Shown in pieces: positions 1 through 7,913 of a stretch of 30,602 nt of DNA. Under the pieces are notes generated by a model. That model was not told where the DNA came from. It ran no database searches and saw only the letters and a program-made list of their open reading frames with translations. How positions within the stretch are numbered: position 1 is the stretch's first letter; each line of letters begins with the position of its first letter. Source of the DNA: an uncultured Dorea sp. (GTDB lineage Bacteria; Bacillota; Clostridia; Lachnospirales; Lachnospiraceae); NCBI GenBank assembly GCA_910586965.1, contig CAJUMF010000040.1, forward strand, positions 1 to 30,602, in the 5' to 3' direction. The position numbers were made by a program, and so were the translations under genes.

Positions 1-408
1 CAGCTTTGCCAAATACTTCGAACCCGCCATGATGTTCTGCCTTGCATCGTATGCGTCTGTTACTCCAAGACTTTTCGCCGTCCCCGGCATGAGCTGCATA
101 ACGCCCATCGCGCCGCAACGGGACGTAGCAGATGCCCGGAAATTCGACTCCGCCTTCCCCACGGCTTTCAGCAAACGGATGTCTACTCCCGTCTCTCTCG
201 ACGCCTCCTCAAAAATATCATCCATCGGAGTGGAGATGCCTCCGGCAGTGCTGACCGCCGTGTTTTTCAACACCTGGCTGAAGGTATTCTGTCCATAATT
301 ATTATAATTCCCGTAATTATTGTAATTTCCGTAGTTCCCATACAGCCCATAACTGTTTCCAACCCCGGAATACATTCCCAGGAGCTGATATAACTGACTT
401 ATGTCCAT
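1..408 (-). CDS. Lytic transglycosylase (SLT/Slt70-like domain), N-terminal part; runs off the left edge
   Basis: The 136 visible residues start at ATG 408, behind a GGAGG site (about 416-420) eight to twelve bases upstream. After a Tyr/Asn/Gly-rich N-terminus (residues 20-40) comes the start of a soluble lytic transglycosylase domain. It shows the helix with the catalytic glutamate in the motif GKAESNF, then GAMGVMQLMPGTA, which is the typical SLT core. Such enzymes cleave the MurNAc-GlcNAc bond of peptidoglycan with formation of 1,6-anhydro-MurNAc. No signal peptide or membrane segment is visible. Small SLT proteins of this kind in flagellar gene neighbourhoods are thought to open the wall for rod or hook assembly, and the neighbouring PilZ, FliK-like, FlhB-like and che genes fit that role. 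The C-terminal third lies outside the window. Family assignment is sure; the flagellar role is inferred from context. Confidence 0.9.
   Translation of the reverse strand, partial: MDISQLYQLLGMYSGVGNSYGLYGNYGNYNNYGNYNNYGQNTFSQVLKNTAVSTAGGISTPMDDIFEEASRETGVDIRLLKAVGKAESNFRASATSRCGAMGVMQLMPGTAKSLGVTDAYDARQNIMAGSKYLAKL
289..339 (-). repeat. In-frame Asn-Tyr-Gly low-complexity repeat in the transglycosylase N-terminus
   Basis: Residues 24-40 of the transglycosylase consist almost only of Gly, Asn and Tyr. Two imperfect 18-base units each encode G-N-Y-N-N-Y, followed by GQ. The DNA is correspondingly AT-rich and repetitive. It may act as a flexible linker before the catalytic domain. Confidence 0.7.
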
Positions 409-467
409 ACTCTTAACCTCCACATTCTATATTTTTTGAATTTATTAATATTTCTAGTTAAATATTC

Positions 468-496
468 TTGTATTTTCTAAATTTACACGGTATGAT
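468..496 (+). promoter_or_regulatory. Sigma-70/SigA-type promoter of the PilZ gene
   Basis: TTGTAT at 468-473 and TATGAT at 491-496 are separated by exactly 17 bases, giving a good vegetative-type promoter with a predicted transcript start near 503. It lies about 30 bases upstream of the PilZ start codon. It also shows that the longer reading frame opening at 468 cannot be the real protein start. Confidence 0.65.
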
Positions 497-533
497 ATTA
501 GAATATCACATATATTTGAAAGGGGCAATGACC

Positions 534-1211
534 ATGTTTCTGACAGAATGTAAACAAGCAGCCATCTATACAACAGACGATGTTTATCTGTGTGATGCCG
601 CTGTATCCCATATCGAAGAAGACTCAGCCATCCTTACTGTAAACAAATTTAATACCAATGTATTGCTCACAGAAGCCCACGTTACTTTTTTTGATTCCTC
701 AAAAGGACTGGTTACATATTCCTGCGAACTCACCGAATTCCAGAAATCTATGCGCACCGCCACCACTGATCTTCTCTTCACCCGCTGTACTGCCATCGAG
801 CAGCTTTCTGTAATGCAGCGGCGCAACGACATTAAAGTATCCGTCAATATACCTGTCACTCTTACTGCAAAGATACAGGGCAAGACGTCATCTGATATCG
901 CCGCTACTATATGGAACATCAGCGCAGGAGGAATCTTTTTTACAAGCCATCAGCAGTTTCGCGAAGGAGACACTGTGGATTTCAATTTTTTCCATCCAGA
1001 CCTTCCTTCCATCACTCTCCATGTAGAGATCCTACGCATACAGGAGCATCGTCATCTCCGCAAGATCATCGGTTCTGCCATAAAGGATACTGAGCTTATC
1101 GGGTATGGATGCCGTTTTACACACCTTCCGTCCCGTGCCGAATCCCAGATACGCAACTATGTATTTCGGCAGGACCTGATTCATCGAAGATGGATCTCTT
1201 CTCTTGATTAG
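534..1211 (+). CDS. PilZ domain protein (YcgR-like c-di-GMP receptor, flagellar brake type)
   Basis: This protein of 225 residues has an N-terminal YcgR-like beta domain (about 1-92) and a C-terminal PilZ domain (about 94-215). The PilZ signature is present: QRRNDIK at 95-101 is the RxxxR-type linker and NISAGG at 128-133 is the (D/N)xSxxG motif. The final arginine of the usual RRxxxR motif is lysine (K101), a conservative change that could weaken c-di-GMP binding. By family knowledge, such proteins bind c-di-GMP and slow or stop the flagellar motor. The ATG at 534 is chosen because AGGGG (521-525) lies 8 bases upstream; the ATG at 528 is too close to it. The gene is monocistronic, with its own promoter and a strong terminator, and points opposite to its flagellar neighbours. 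Confidence 0.88.
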   Translation: MFLTECKQAAIYTTDDVYLCDAAVSHIEEDSAILTVNKFNTNVLLTEAHVTFFDSSKGLVTYSCELTEFQKSMRTATTDLLFTRCTAIEQLSVMQRRNDIKVSVNIPVTLTAKIQGKTSSDIAATIWNISAGGIFFTSHQQFREGDTVDFNFFHPDLPSITLHVEILRIQEHRHLRKIIGSAIKDTELIGYGCRFTHLPSRAESQIRNYVFRQDLIHRRWISSLD

Positions 1212-1218
1212 CACTCGT

Positions 1219-1257
1219 ATCTCTTGCCCTGTTATGGGGCAGGAGATTCTTTTGTTT
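1219..1257 (+). terminator. Rho-independent terminator after the PilZ gene
   Basis: An 11-bp stem (1219-1229 with 1237-1247, one G-U pair) encloses a 7-base loop and is followed by the T-rich tail TCTTTTGTTT. It begins 8 bases after the PilZ stop codon. It overlaps the 3' end of the converging FlhB-like gene, whose stop codon (1232-1234) lies in the loop. The other strand has no T tract, so it should work only for the PilZ transcript. Confidence 0.8.
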
Positions 1258-1612
1258 CCGCCTCATTTTCTTCTGCCGGGTATTCTGCGGATTCGCCGCT
1301 TTCACTCTCCGCTTCTTTTTCCGATTGTTCTTCATTCTTTTTCCCCGGAACATACTTCAGGAAATAGACATAGATATCTATGATCGCCTGGTATAATTCC
1401 GTCGGGATCTCCGCCCCCAGATTAAGCTGCGTCAACATCGTAGCAAGAGAATTGTCCTCATAGATCGGAACTCCGGACTCTCTTGCCACCTCAACCATCT
1501 TTTCCGCCACATAACCCATACCCGAAGCCACAATGATCGGTGCCGCATTTTTGTTCTCATCATAGGACAGGGCAACCGCTTTTTTATTCAGCACATCGTT
1601 AAATTTTGACAT
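1232..1612 (-). CDS. Small FlhB C-terminal-domain homologue (FhlB/YlqH type)
   Basis: This protein of 126 residues matches the cytoplasmic C-terminal domain of the flagellar export switch FlhB: KKAVALSYDE, APIIVASGMG, then VPIYEDNSLATML and IPTELYQAIIDIYVYFLK. It lacks the membrane domain and the autocleaving NPTH sequence, so it corresponds to the stand-alone FlhB-like proteins (YlqH in Bacillus). Those can substitute for part of FlhB in export substrate switching. About 30 residues of Glu/Ser/Ala-rich acidic tail follow the domain, which is unusual. The start at ATG 1612 is supported by AAAGGAAG (1630-1623); a TTG 21 bases upstream has no such site. The start overlaps the end of the upstream FliK-like gene by 14 bases, so translation is probably coupled. 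Confidence 0.88.
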   Translation of the reverse strand: MSKFNDVLNKKAVALSYDENKNAAPIIVASGMGYVAEKMVEVARESGVPIYEDNSLATMLTQLNLGAEIPTELYQAIIDIYVYFLKYVPGKKNEEQSEKEAESESGESAEYPAEENEAETKESPAP

Positions 1613-3035
1613 TGATCGAATTCTTCCTTTCAAATATCTGCGGAAATGCTTCCGAAATTGCTATAGAATCTTTACTGCTCCCAAAGAACAGCTCCCGCCC
1701 CGTAAGCCCGTTTTCTGCCAGGGCCTCCGCAACCTTGTTCCGGATTTCCTTTTCCTTATCTTTCAGACTGTCAGGATAATTAAGCTGCATATTCACCTTC
1801 TTGTCCTGATACACAAAAAAAAGATCGAAAAAACCTACGTCCTGAATGTCAAACTTCACAAGCCCCTGTATGATACGCTCCTTTTCATTCCCGCCAGAGG
1901 TTTTCCCGGCATCCGGATCCACCCACATCTCCGCAAATGTCAGATTATCATTCACTTGCATAGGCAGCATCATATGTAAAACCGGCATATACACACTCTC
2001 ATTGAGCAGGATCGAGGTCATCATATTACGGAATACCTGCTTTTGTTCCAGATTCGCCCCCTGCTGCATCCCGTTTTGGATCATCGAGACAAATCCCTTC
2101 ATCCACTTATTTTTTCCGATCGTCTTCTCAAAATCAGCAGACTCTAAAACCTTCAGAAGACTCTGAGTCTCGAAGCCTTTAAAATACTTCTGCATAGCAG
2201 AATACTCCATCAACTGTTCAAACCGTTCCAGGACTCTTGCCGCATCACCGTTCTCATAGCGCGCCGTAAGAGCCGCCAGAAACGCAGCCCCTTCACGGAC
2301 ACTTCCCCTGTCATGGGTACCGCCGATATATTTATTAAGATATGGCAGCATCTTACCCTTGATAAGCGCAGCATTCTCCTGTGTGCTGCCCGGCCCGGCA
2401 TTGCCTCCGAATTTAAGCTGCTGCTCCATCTCCTCCATCTTTTCCCGTCCGCTCTGCAGCATCCCGTTCTTTAATTCCTTTATGGTCTGCTCAATCTCCC
2501 GCAATATATGCTTTCCTTCCGCCATATCCGTATAGCGCTTCATGAAATCCAGTATCCCTGCCCGGAGCTCCACATTCTTCGTATCATTCATGGCCTGGCG
2601 CAAAAGCGAGAAAAAAGCCCCCTGAAAACGAATCGCAGCATCCCCTTGTTCTTTTAAAAATGCAAGCATATTCTCCGGTTCCACCTGGATCATCTCAAGG
2701 AACTGCGCGATCTCCTGCGCTGACCCTTCACTCATTCCAGCCTTTACTTGATTGCTTAACTGTTCAAAAAAGACCGTAGCAAATTCCTCTGTCATCACGC
2801 CCTGCGATTTCATCTGGGAGATAAACCCTTCGAAATTGGACTGGTACTGGAATTTGAGTCCTACATTCTGCTCTTCAGCAGCCGAATCACTCCTTGCATC
2901 CGCCCGGACAACTTTATTCGGATTGACCGGTCCCTGGATACGCGGATCTTCGCGATTTTGCATATCAGCTCTCGGCTGCGACATATTGTCATAATTCCCC
3001 GCCATGGGAGTCGTGACTCTCAAAATATTAGACAT
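1599..3035 (-). CDS. FliK/YlqG-like flagellar hook-length-control-related protein
   Basis: This protein of 478 residues is predicted mainly helical, with a Gln/Met-rich middle and no signal peptide or membrane segment. The last 95 residues (KFDIQDVGFFDLFFVYQDKK, MQLNYPDSLKD, a helix, then GLTGRELFF) resemble the FliK C-terminal domain fold. There, two beta strands and a helix pair contact FlhB to switch export specificity. The gene directly downstream encodes an FlhB-domain protein, the same order as ylqG-ylqH in Bacillus, which supports the call. The N-terminal 380 residues are not recognised. The ATG at 3035 is chosen for its GTAGGTGA site (about 3047-3040); longer versions would begin in a poorly coding AT-rich leader. 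A role in flagellar or related export is likely, but the exact function is not established. Confidence 0.65.
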   Translation of the reverse strand: MSNILRVTTPMAGNYDNMSQPRADMQNREDPRIQGPVNPNKVVRADARSDSAAEEQNVGLKFQYQSNFEGFISQMKSQGVMTEEFATVFFEQLSNQVKAGMSEGSAQEIAQFLEMIQVEPENMLAFLKEQGDAAIRFQGAFFSLLRQAMNDTKNVELRAGILDFMKRYTDMAEGKHILREIEQTIKELKNGMLQSGREKMEEMEQQLKFGGNAGPGSTQENAALIKGKMLPYLNKYIGGTHDRGSVREGAAFLAALTARYENGDAARVLERFEQLMEYSAMQKYFKGFETQSLLKVLESADFEKTIGKNKWMKGFVSMIQNGMQQGANLEQKQVFRNMMTSILLNESVYMPVLHMMLPMQVNDNLTFAEMWVDPDAGKTSGGNEKERIIQGLVKFDIQDVGFFDLFFVYQDKKVNMQLNYPDSLKDKEKEIRNKVAEALAENGLTGRELFFGSSKDSIAISEAFPQIFERKNSINVKI

Positions 3036-3136
3036 TTTTTCACCTACTACTATTTTTCTATTAATTTTTTCGATTTTGGGTCGATATATATGTTTATAAA
3101 ATGTGTTGACATTAGAGTAACACATCTAACTCTCTG

Positions 3137-3165
3137 TTGGCAATATTTTAAGATAAATTTATTAA
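3137..3165 (+). promoter_or_regulatory. Possible promoter of the che operon
   Basis: TTGGCA (3137-3142) and TATTAA (3160-3165) are 17 bases apart and precede cheA. The -10 is only a partial match, and the predicted start would leave a leader of under 20 bases. A TTGACA at 3106-3111 has no good -10 partner. No clear flagellar sigma (SigD/FliA, TAAA-N15-GCCGATAA) site was found in 3036-3188. Weak call. Confidence 0.3.
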
Positions 3166-3188
3166 TAAGATAAGGTGGTGCGAACACT

Positions 3189-5297
3189 ATGGATGCTTCT
3201 ATGGAAAGCTTGTTAGAGACTTATCTCTTTGAAACCAATTCCCTGCTTGACGGGTTGGACGAACTCCTGATTAACGCTGAAAAGATTGGGGACTTTTCTG
3301 AGGATGACGTTAACGAAATCTTCCGCAGTATGCACACAATCAAAGGGTCTTCTGCAATGCTCGAATTCAACGGTCTTATGGAGATTGCCCATCATATAGA
3401 GGATCTTTTCTTCTATATTCGCGAAAACGGCATTGATTCTCTGGATCAGACTCATAAGAGCGAACTTTTTAACCTCATGTTCAAATCAACGGACAAACTT
3501 CGTTCAGAGATTGAAAAGGTTGAGAACAACGAACCGCTCGAAACTAATATCGACAGTTTTGTCGGGGAAATTAACGGACTGCTTAAAAAGATTTCAGGAG
3601 AATCTGAAGATGCTGCTGACACGAAAGACAGCGTCAAGTCGGAAGCCCCTGCTGACGGCGCGAAAGCAGCCGCCCTCCCTGTTACGGCAGGTGATGTCCC
3701 ATATTTTATTCACGTTTATTTTGAAGACGGATGCGGCATGGAGAATCTGCGTGCATTTATGATCGTGAATGCTCTTCAGGAAAGAGAGCTTAACTTTACT
3801 TATTATCCGGATGATATAGACAGCAATCCGGACAGCGCCGAAAAGATTATTGAAGACGGCTTTTACATCGGTTTCCATACAGAAGATGAGCTGGAAAAAG
3901 GTGCTACCGTAGTCGGCAACGCTCAGAATATCCGTTCCTATGAGATGATGGAGAATCAGGAAGCTCCTGCCCCGGAAGAGAACGGACCGGAAGAGAAAGC
4001 TGTAAGTGCAGAAAAGAATACTGCTTCACCGGCGGTTTCTGCTCCCGCGAAGAGCAAATCAGACGCTGCTCCCGCCAAAAAGAAAGACGCTGCTTCTCAC
4101 GGCGCTGTCAAACAGGACTTGATCAGTGTCAACCTGTCGAAGCTCGACGCCTTGATGGCACTTGTAGGAGAGATTGTTATCACAGAATCAATGGTTACTT
4201 CCTCTCCGGACCTCCAGGGACTGAACCTCGACAACTTTAATAAATCCGCGCGCCAGCTCCGTAAGCTGACAGACGATCTTCAGGATATCGCTATGTCACT
4301 GCGGATGGTATCGGTATCCGGCGTCTTCCAGAAGATGAACCGTATCGTGCGTGATATGAAACAGAACCTTAACAGAGATGTACGTCTTACCATCATCGGT
4401 GAGAATACCGAAGTGGACAAGACAATTGTGGATGGTATCGGCGACCCGCTGATGCATATTGTCCGCAACGCCATCGACCACGGAATAGAGGAGAATGTAG
4501 AAGACCGTATTGCTGCCGGTAAAGACCCGCAGGGTGAGGTTATCCTCTCTGCTACCCATACAGGAAGCGAAGTTATTATCTCCGTATCCGACGACGGCCG
4601 AGGCATGGATACAGATGCGATTCTTGCAAAAGCAGCGCGCAATGGCATTCTGACCAAACCAGAATCCGATTATTCTCAGAAGGAGATCCTGATGCTTCTG
4701 ATGACGCCTGGTTTCTCAACTAACACTGAAGTTACTGAGTATTCCGGACGTGGCGTAGGGCTTGACGTTGTAAAAAAGAACGTAGAAGCTATCGGCGGCG
4801 TTGTTACTATTACAAGTGAATTGGGCAAAGGAAGCTGTACGACCTTAAAGATTCCGCTTACCCTGGCAATTGCAGACGGTATGGAAATCTCTGTCGGCAA
4901 ATCCATCTTTACCGTTCCGATCTCCAATATCAGACAGTCATTCAAAGCAACGGAGGAAGACATTGTCTTAGATCCGGCCGGCCATGAGATGATTCGCTGC
5001 ATGGATGCATTTTACCCGATTGTGCGCGCTCATGAGCTTTACAATATCCCGGATGCCTGCACGAAGATTGACGATGGTATCCTGATGTGGGTAGACGCAA
5101 GTGATAAATCCTATTGCCTGTTTGTTGATAAGCTGATCGGGGAACACCAGGTTGTTGTGAAGCCTCTTCCGCCGTATTTGCAGCAGTTCCATATCAAAGA
5201 TTCCGGTATCAGCGGATGTACGATTCTCGGAGATGGTAACATTAGTATTATCCTCGATATAGCACATGTATATGAAGCTGCAAGAGGAATATTTTAG
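3189..5297 (+). CDS. cheA: Chemotaxis histidine kinase CheA
   Basis: This 702-residue protein has the full CheA layout. P1 histidine phosphotransfer (about 1-125) carries the phospho-acceptor His49 in SMHTIKGSS. P2, the CheY/CheB-binding domain, spans about 165-250. An Ala/Pro/Lys-rich linker runs to about 310 and the P3 dimerisation helices to about 375. The P4 ATPase has its N-box at 423-431 (HIVRNAIDH), G1 DDGRG at 468-472 and G2 GRGVGLD at 520-526. The P5 CheW-like domain is about 555-702. It autophosphorylates in receptor arrays and passes phosphate to CheY and CheB. The start ATG follows AAGGTGGTG at 3172-3180. It is the first gene of a compact cheA-cheW-cheR-cheB operon with gaps of 22-36 bases. 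Confidence 0.98.
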   Translation: MDASMESLLETYLFETNSLLDGLDELLINAEKIGDFSEDDVNEIFRSMHTIKGSSAMLEFNGLMEIAHHIEDLFFYIRENGIDSLDQTHKSELFNLMFKSTDKLRSEIEKVENNEPLETNIDSFVGEINGLLKKISGESEDAADTKDSVKSEAPADGAKAAALPVTAGDVPYFIHVYFEDGCGMENLRAFMIVNALQERELNFTYYPDDIDSNPDSAEKIIEDGFYIGFHTEDELEKGATVVGNAQNIRSYEMMENQEAPAPEENGPEEKAVSAEKNTASPAVSAPAKSKSDAAPAKKKDAASHGAVKQDLISVNLSKLDALMALVGEIVITESMVTSSPDLQGLNLDNFNKSARQLRKLTDDLQDIAMSLRMVSVSGVFQKMNRIVRDMKQNLNRDVRLTIIGENTEVDKTIVDGIGDPLMHIVRNAIDHGIEENVEDRIAAGKDPQGEVILSATHTGSEVIISVSDDGRGMDTDAILAKAARNGILTKPESDYSQKEILMLLMTPGFSTNTEVTEYSGRGVGLDVVKKNVEAIGGVVTITSELGKGSCTTLKIPLTLAIADGMEISVGKSIFTVPISNIRQSFKATEEDIVLDPAGHEMIRCMDAFYPIVRAHELYNIPDACTKIDDGILMWVDASDKSYCLFVDKLIGEHQVVVKPLPPYLQQFHIKDSGISGCTILGDGNISIILDIAHVYEAARGIF

Positions 5298-5319
5298 AGA
5301 TAGATGAGGAGGTAACAAC

Positions 5320-5787
5320 ATGGCAGAAACAACTGTTGATATTATTGAAAATGAAGAAGGACAAAGCCCTAAGAACATTCAGCGTTTCCTTACTTTTGTG
5401 TCTGACAATATTACTTTCGGTGTCAGCACAGATTATGTTATAGAGATTATTTCCAGCTACATGATCTGCACGCTGCCTATGGTCCCGGATTATATTAAGG
5501 GAATCATTAATCTGCGCGGTCAGACGATCCCGATCATTGACATCAGACTACGCATGGGTAAGATGCCTCAGGATTATACGGATGCTACCTGCATCATCAT
5601 TCTCGAGATCAAGGATATCTCTGTAGGTATTGTCGTTGACTCTGTAACACAGGTATTGGATATTGATCTTGACAGGGTAGCTCCAATTCCGACACAGAAT
5701 CAGCAGGAACTGACCTCTTCCATGATCTCAAGAGAAGACGGCTCAGTTATCCTCTTCCTTGACTGCGAGGAACTGATCAGCCAGTAG
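5320..5787 (+). CDS. cheW: Chemotaxis adaptor CheW
   Basis: This single CheW domain of 155 residues links methyl-accepting receptors to CheA. The typical core is visible: FLTFVSDNITFGVST, the VPDYIKGIINLRGQTIPIID segment, and GIVVDSVTQVLDI. About 18 acidic, probably disordered residues come before the domain. The start is preceded by a strong GAGGAGGT site. The gene lies 22 bases after cheA and 33 before cheR. The length is normal for CheW, and no receiver domain is attached that would make it CheV. Confidence 0.97.
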   Translation: MAETTVDIIENEEGQSPKNIQRFLTFVSDNITFGVSTDYVIEIISSYMICTLPMVPDYIKGIINLRGQTIPIIDIRLRMGKMPQDYTDATCIIILEIKDISVGIVVDSVTQVLDIDLDRVAPIPTQNQQELTSSMISREDGSVILFLDCEELISQ

Positions 5788-5820
5788 GGAATTAAATCAT
5801 ACAAAGTAAGGAGCTACAGC

Positions 5821-6633
5821 ATGTTATCACTTAATGAAAACGATTTTCGAAAGCTTATAACTTTTATCAAAGGCCGCTATGGTATTGACCTTTCACAAAA
5901 GCGGCAATTGATCATCGGAAGGCTTTCCAATACTGTTTTGTCGATGGGGTACTCTACCTTCAGCGAATACATTGATCATATCCTGTCACAGAAAAGCCCG
6001 CGGGATATTGAGCTTATGCTCAACAAACTAACTACTAACTATACTTTCTTTTTAAGGGAGTCTGCTCATTTCGACTATTTCCGGGATACAGTCCTCCCTT
6101 ATCTGGAGAGGACAAAACGCGACCATGTGTTAAGCATCTGGAGCGCCGGCTGCTCCTCCGGGCAGGAGCCTTATACGCTGTCAATGATCTTGAAAGAATA
6201 TTTCGGGTCCAAGGCAGGCAACTGGGATACCCGTGTCCTTGCCACTGATATCTCACAGAATGCCCTAAAGGCGGCGTCTTCCGGAATATATGACGAGGAA
6301 TCCTTAAGTGCGATTCCTGCGGCATGGAAGCAAAAATATTTCAAGCGCACCAACGAACCCGGTGTCTATCAGGTAGCAGATGTTCTTAAGAATAATGTAA
6401 TTTTCAGAACATTCAATCTGATGGATCCCATTCGTTTTAAACTGAAATTTGACGTAATTTTTTGCCGTAACGTAATGATCTATTTCGACCAACAGACAAA
6501 AGAGGCTCTCGTACAGCGATTTTTTAATGCAACTGTACCCGGCGGTTATCTGTTTATCGGTCACTCGGAGAGTTTAAATAAGGCAACAACTCCTTATAAA
6601 TATCTCATGCCATCAGCTTACCGGAAGGAATAG
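5821..6633 (+). CDS. cheR: Chemotaxis receptor methyltransferase CheR
   Basis: This protein of 270 residues has the helical N-terminal CheR domain (about 1-80, ending in LTTNYTFFLRE). The S-adenosylmethionine-dependent methyltransferase domain follows (about 90-270), with the SAM motif SAGCSSGQEPYT at 108-119 and the later DVIFCRNVMIYFD and GGYLFIGHSES segments. It methylates glutamates on chemoreceptors and works against CheB, encoded 36 bases downstream. The start has a clear AAGGAGC site. There is no C-terminal TPR extension. The length is typical. Confidence 0.97.
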   Translation: MLSLNENDFRKLITFIKGRYGIDLSQKRQLIIGRLSNTVLSMGYSTFSEYIDHILSQKSPRDIELMLNKLTTNYTFFLRESAHFDYFRDTVLPYLERTKRDHVLSIWSAGCSSGQEPYTLSMILKEYFGSKAGNWDTRVLATDISQNALKAASSGIYDEESLSAIPAAWKQKYFKRTNEPGVYQVADVLKNNVIFRTFNLMDPIRFKLKFDVIFCRNVMIYFDQQTKEALVQRFFNATVPGGYLFIGHSESLNKATTPYKYLMPSAYRKE

Positions 6634-6669
6634 CCGGCCAGCCGTGTCAGAAAGAAAGGTACTTATTAA

Positions 6670-7794
6670 ATGGTAAGCAAAAAAATAAAAGTTTTAATTG
6701 TAGATGATTCTCTTGTATTTGTGAATTTTCTTTCCAAAGAGCTTCCGCTGGCAGACAAGAACATCGAGATTGTCGGTTATGCCATGAATGCCGCCGAGGC
6801 AATGCGAAAGATTCCCGTCACAAAACCAGATGTCATCACCCTTGATGTTGAGATGCCAAAAACAAACGGTATAGACTTTTTGAAGGAGCTGCTTCCAAAG
6901 CATCTTCTTCCCGTAATTTTGGTATCTTCATTGAATGTAACTGTATTCGACGCTCTTTCCAATGGTGCTGTTGATTTTGTAAAGAAACCAGATATGAGCC
7001 GCAACTATAGTTCGCGGGTCTTCATCCAAAACCTGACTTCCAAGATCAACATTGCTTCGAATGCGACAGTGAAACTCCCAAGAGTATTCCGCGGAAGCGC
7101 GGCCCTCAAAAAAGACACCGCCCCGCAGCCTTCAGCGTCAGCGCCTTCGGTAGCTATCCGTAAGCCGGTATTATCTTCAATGGGTGCACCAAAGCTTACG
7201 AACCGGAGCCTAAAGCTTAACGACCTGATCATCGCTCTCGGTGCTTCCACCGGAGGAACCGAAGCAACCTTACAGGTATTAGAGCAGCTTCCTGCTGATA
7301 TACCTGGCATGGTGATCACTCAGCATATGCCGGAAGGCTTTACCAATATGTATGCACAGCGCTTAAATCGTCTGTGTAAGATGGAAGTCAAAGAGGCAGT
7401 CAACGGCGATGTAGTCCGCAGAGGCCTTGTCCTCATCGCTCCGGGCGGTGACTGTCAGATGAAGGTCGTCCGTCTCGGCGGCCACTACACCGTACGTATA
7501 TATCCCGGCGAAAAGGTAAGCGGACATCGTCCGTCTGTAGATGTCCTCTTCCAGTCCGTGGCGCAGGCTGCCAAATCCGGCGCCGTCGGAATCATCCTTA
7601 CAGGCATGGGTCAGGACGGAGCATACGGTCTTTTGGATATGCACAAAGCCGGAGCTTACACGATCGGACAAGACAAAGAGTCCTGTGTCGTATACGGTAT
7701 GCCTATGGTAGCACAGAATATCGGTGCGGTGACTGTACAGGCATCATGTGCCAATATTCCGTCTGTACTGATGAATTATTTGAATACATTATAA
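6670..7794 (+). CDS. cheB: Chemotaxis methylesterase/response regulator CheB
   Basis: This protein of 374 residues has an N-terminal receiver domain (about 5-125) with acidic pocket DD at 12-13, phospho-acceptor Asp59 in LDVEMP and Lys105 or 106. A linker rich in Ala, Ser and Pro (about 136-180) follows, then the CheB methylesterase/deamidase domain. The catalytic triad is visible: Ser193 (GASTGG), His219 (TQHMPEG) and Asp316 (TGMGQDGA). It removes methyl groups from, or deamidates, chemoreceptors after phosphorylation by CheA. An AGAAAGG site precedes the ATG. It is the last gene of the operon and is followed by a hairpin at 7831-7869. Confidence 0.97.
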   Translation: MVSKKIKVLIVDDSLVFVNFLSKELPLADKNIEIVGYAMNAAEAMRKIPVTKPDVITLDVEMPKTNGIDFLKELLPKHLLPVILVSSLNVTVFDALSNGAVDFVKKPDMSRNYSSRVFIQNLTSKINIASNATVKLPRVFRGSAALKKDTAPQPSASAPSVAIRKPVLSSMGAPKLTNRSLKLNDLIIALGASTGGTEATLQVLEQLPADIPGMVITQHMPEGFTNMYAQRLNRLCKMEVKEAVNGDVVRRGLVLIAPGGDCQMKVVRLGGHYTVRIYPGEKVSGHRPSVDVLFQSVAQAAKSGAVGIILTGMGQDGAYGLLDMHKAGAYTIGQDKESCVVYGMPMVAQNIGAVTVQASCANIPSVLMNYLNTL

Positions 7795-7825
7795 TTTAAT
7801 AATTACATGAAACTGTTACACCACA

Positions 7826-7870
7826 TAAAAACGGAACGGTCGCACTGTTTAAGTGAATTGCCGTTCCGTA
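7826..7870. terminator. Hairpin terminator between converging cheB and the ATPase gene
   Basis: The perfect 9-bp stem ACGGAACGG (7831-7839)/CCGTTCCGT (7861-7869) encloses a 21-base loop with a smaller CACT/AGTG stem. On the minus strand it is followed by TTTTT (7830-7826), giving a good intrinsic terminator for the ATPase gene. On the plus strand the tail is only moderately T-rich (TATACTTTTA), so it may also end the che transcript, less well. Confidence 0.75.
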
Positions 7871-7913
7871 TATACTTTTATATGCCTATCGAATCGCTAA
7901 TGATCGTATCTTT

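Noticed and set aside
29..298. Plus-strand open frame of 89 codons
   Set aside because: It is antisense to the transglycosylase, has no ribosome site, and its protein resembles nothing; the minus-strand frame has clear SLT motifs.
468..533. Longer N-terminus for the PilZ protein starting at 468
   Set aside because: A good promoter occupies 468-496, so the transcript starts after this codon; the ATG at 534 has a well-spaced ribosome site.
3036..3125. Extension of the FliK-like protein upstream to 3125
   Set aside because: The extra residues come from AT-rich leader DNA, and the ATG at 3035 has a clear ribosome binding site.
3098..3160. SigD/FliA-type promoter for cheA
   Set aside because: TAAA sequences are present but no GCCGATAA-like -10 lies at the right distance.
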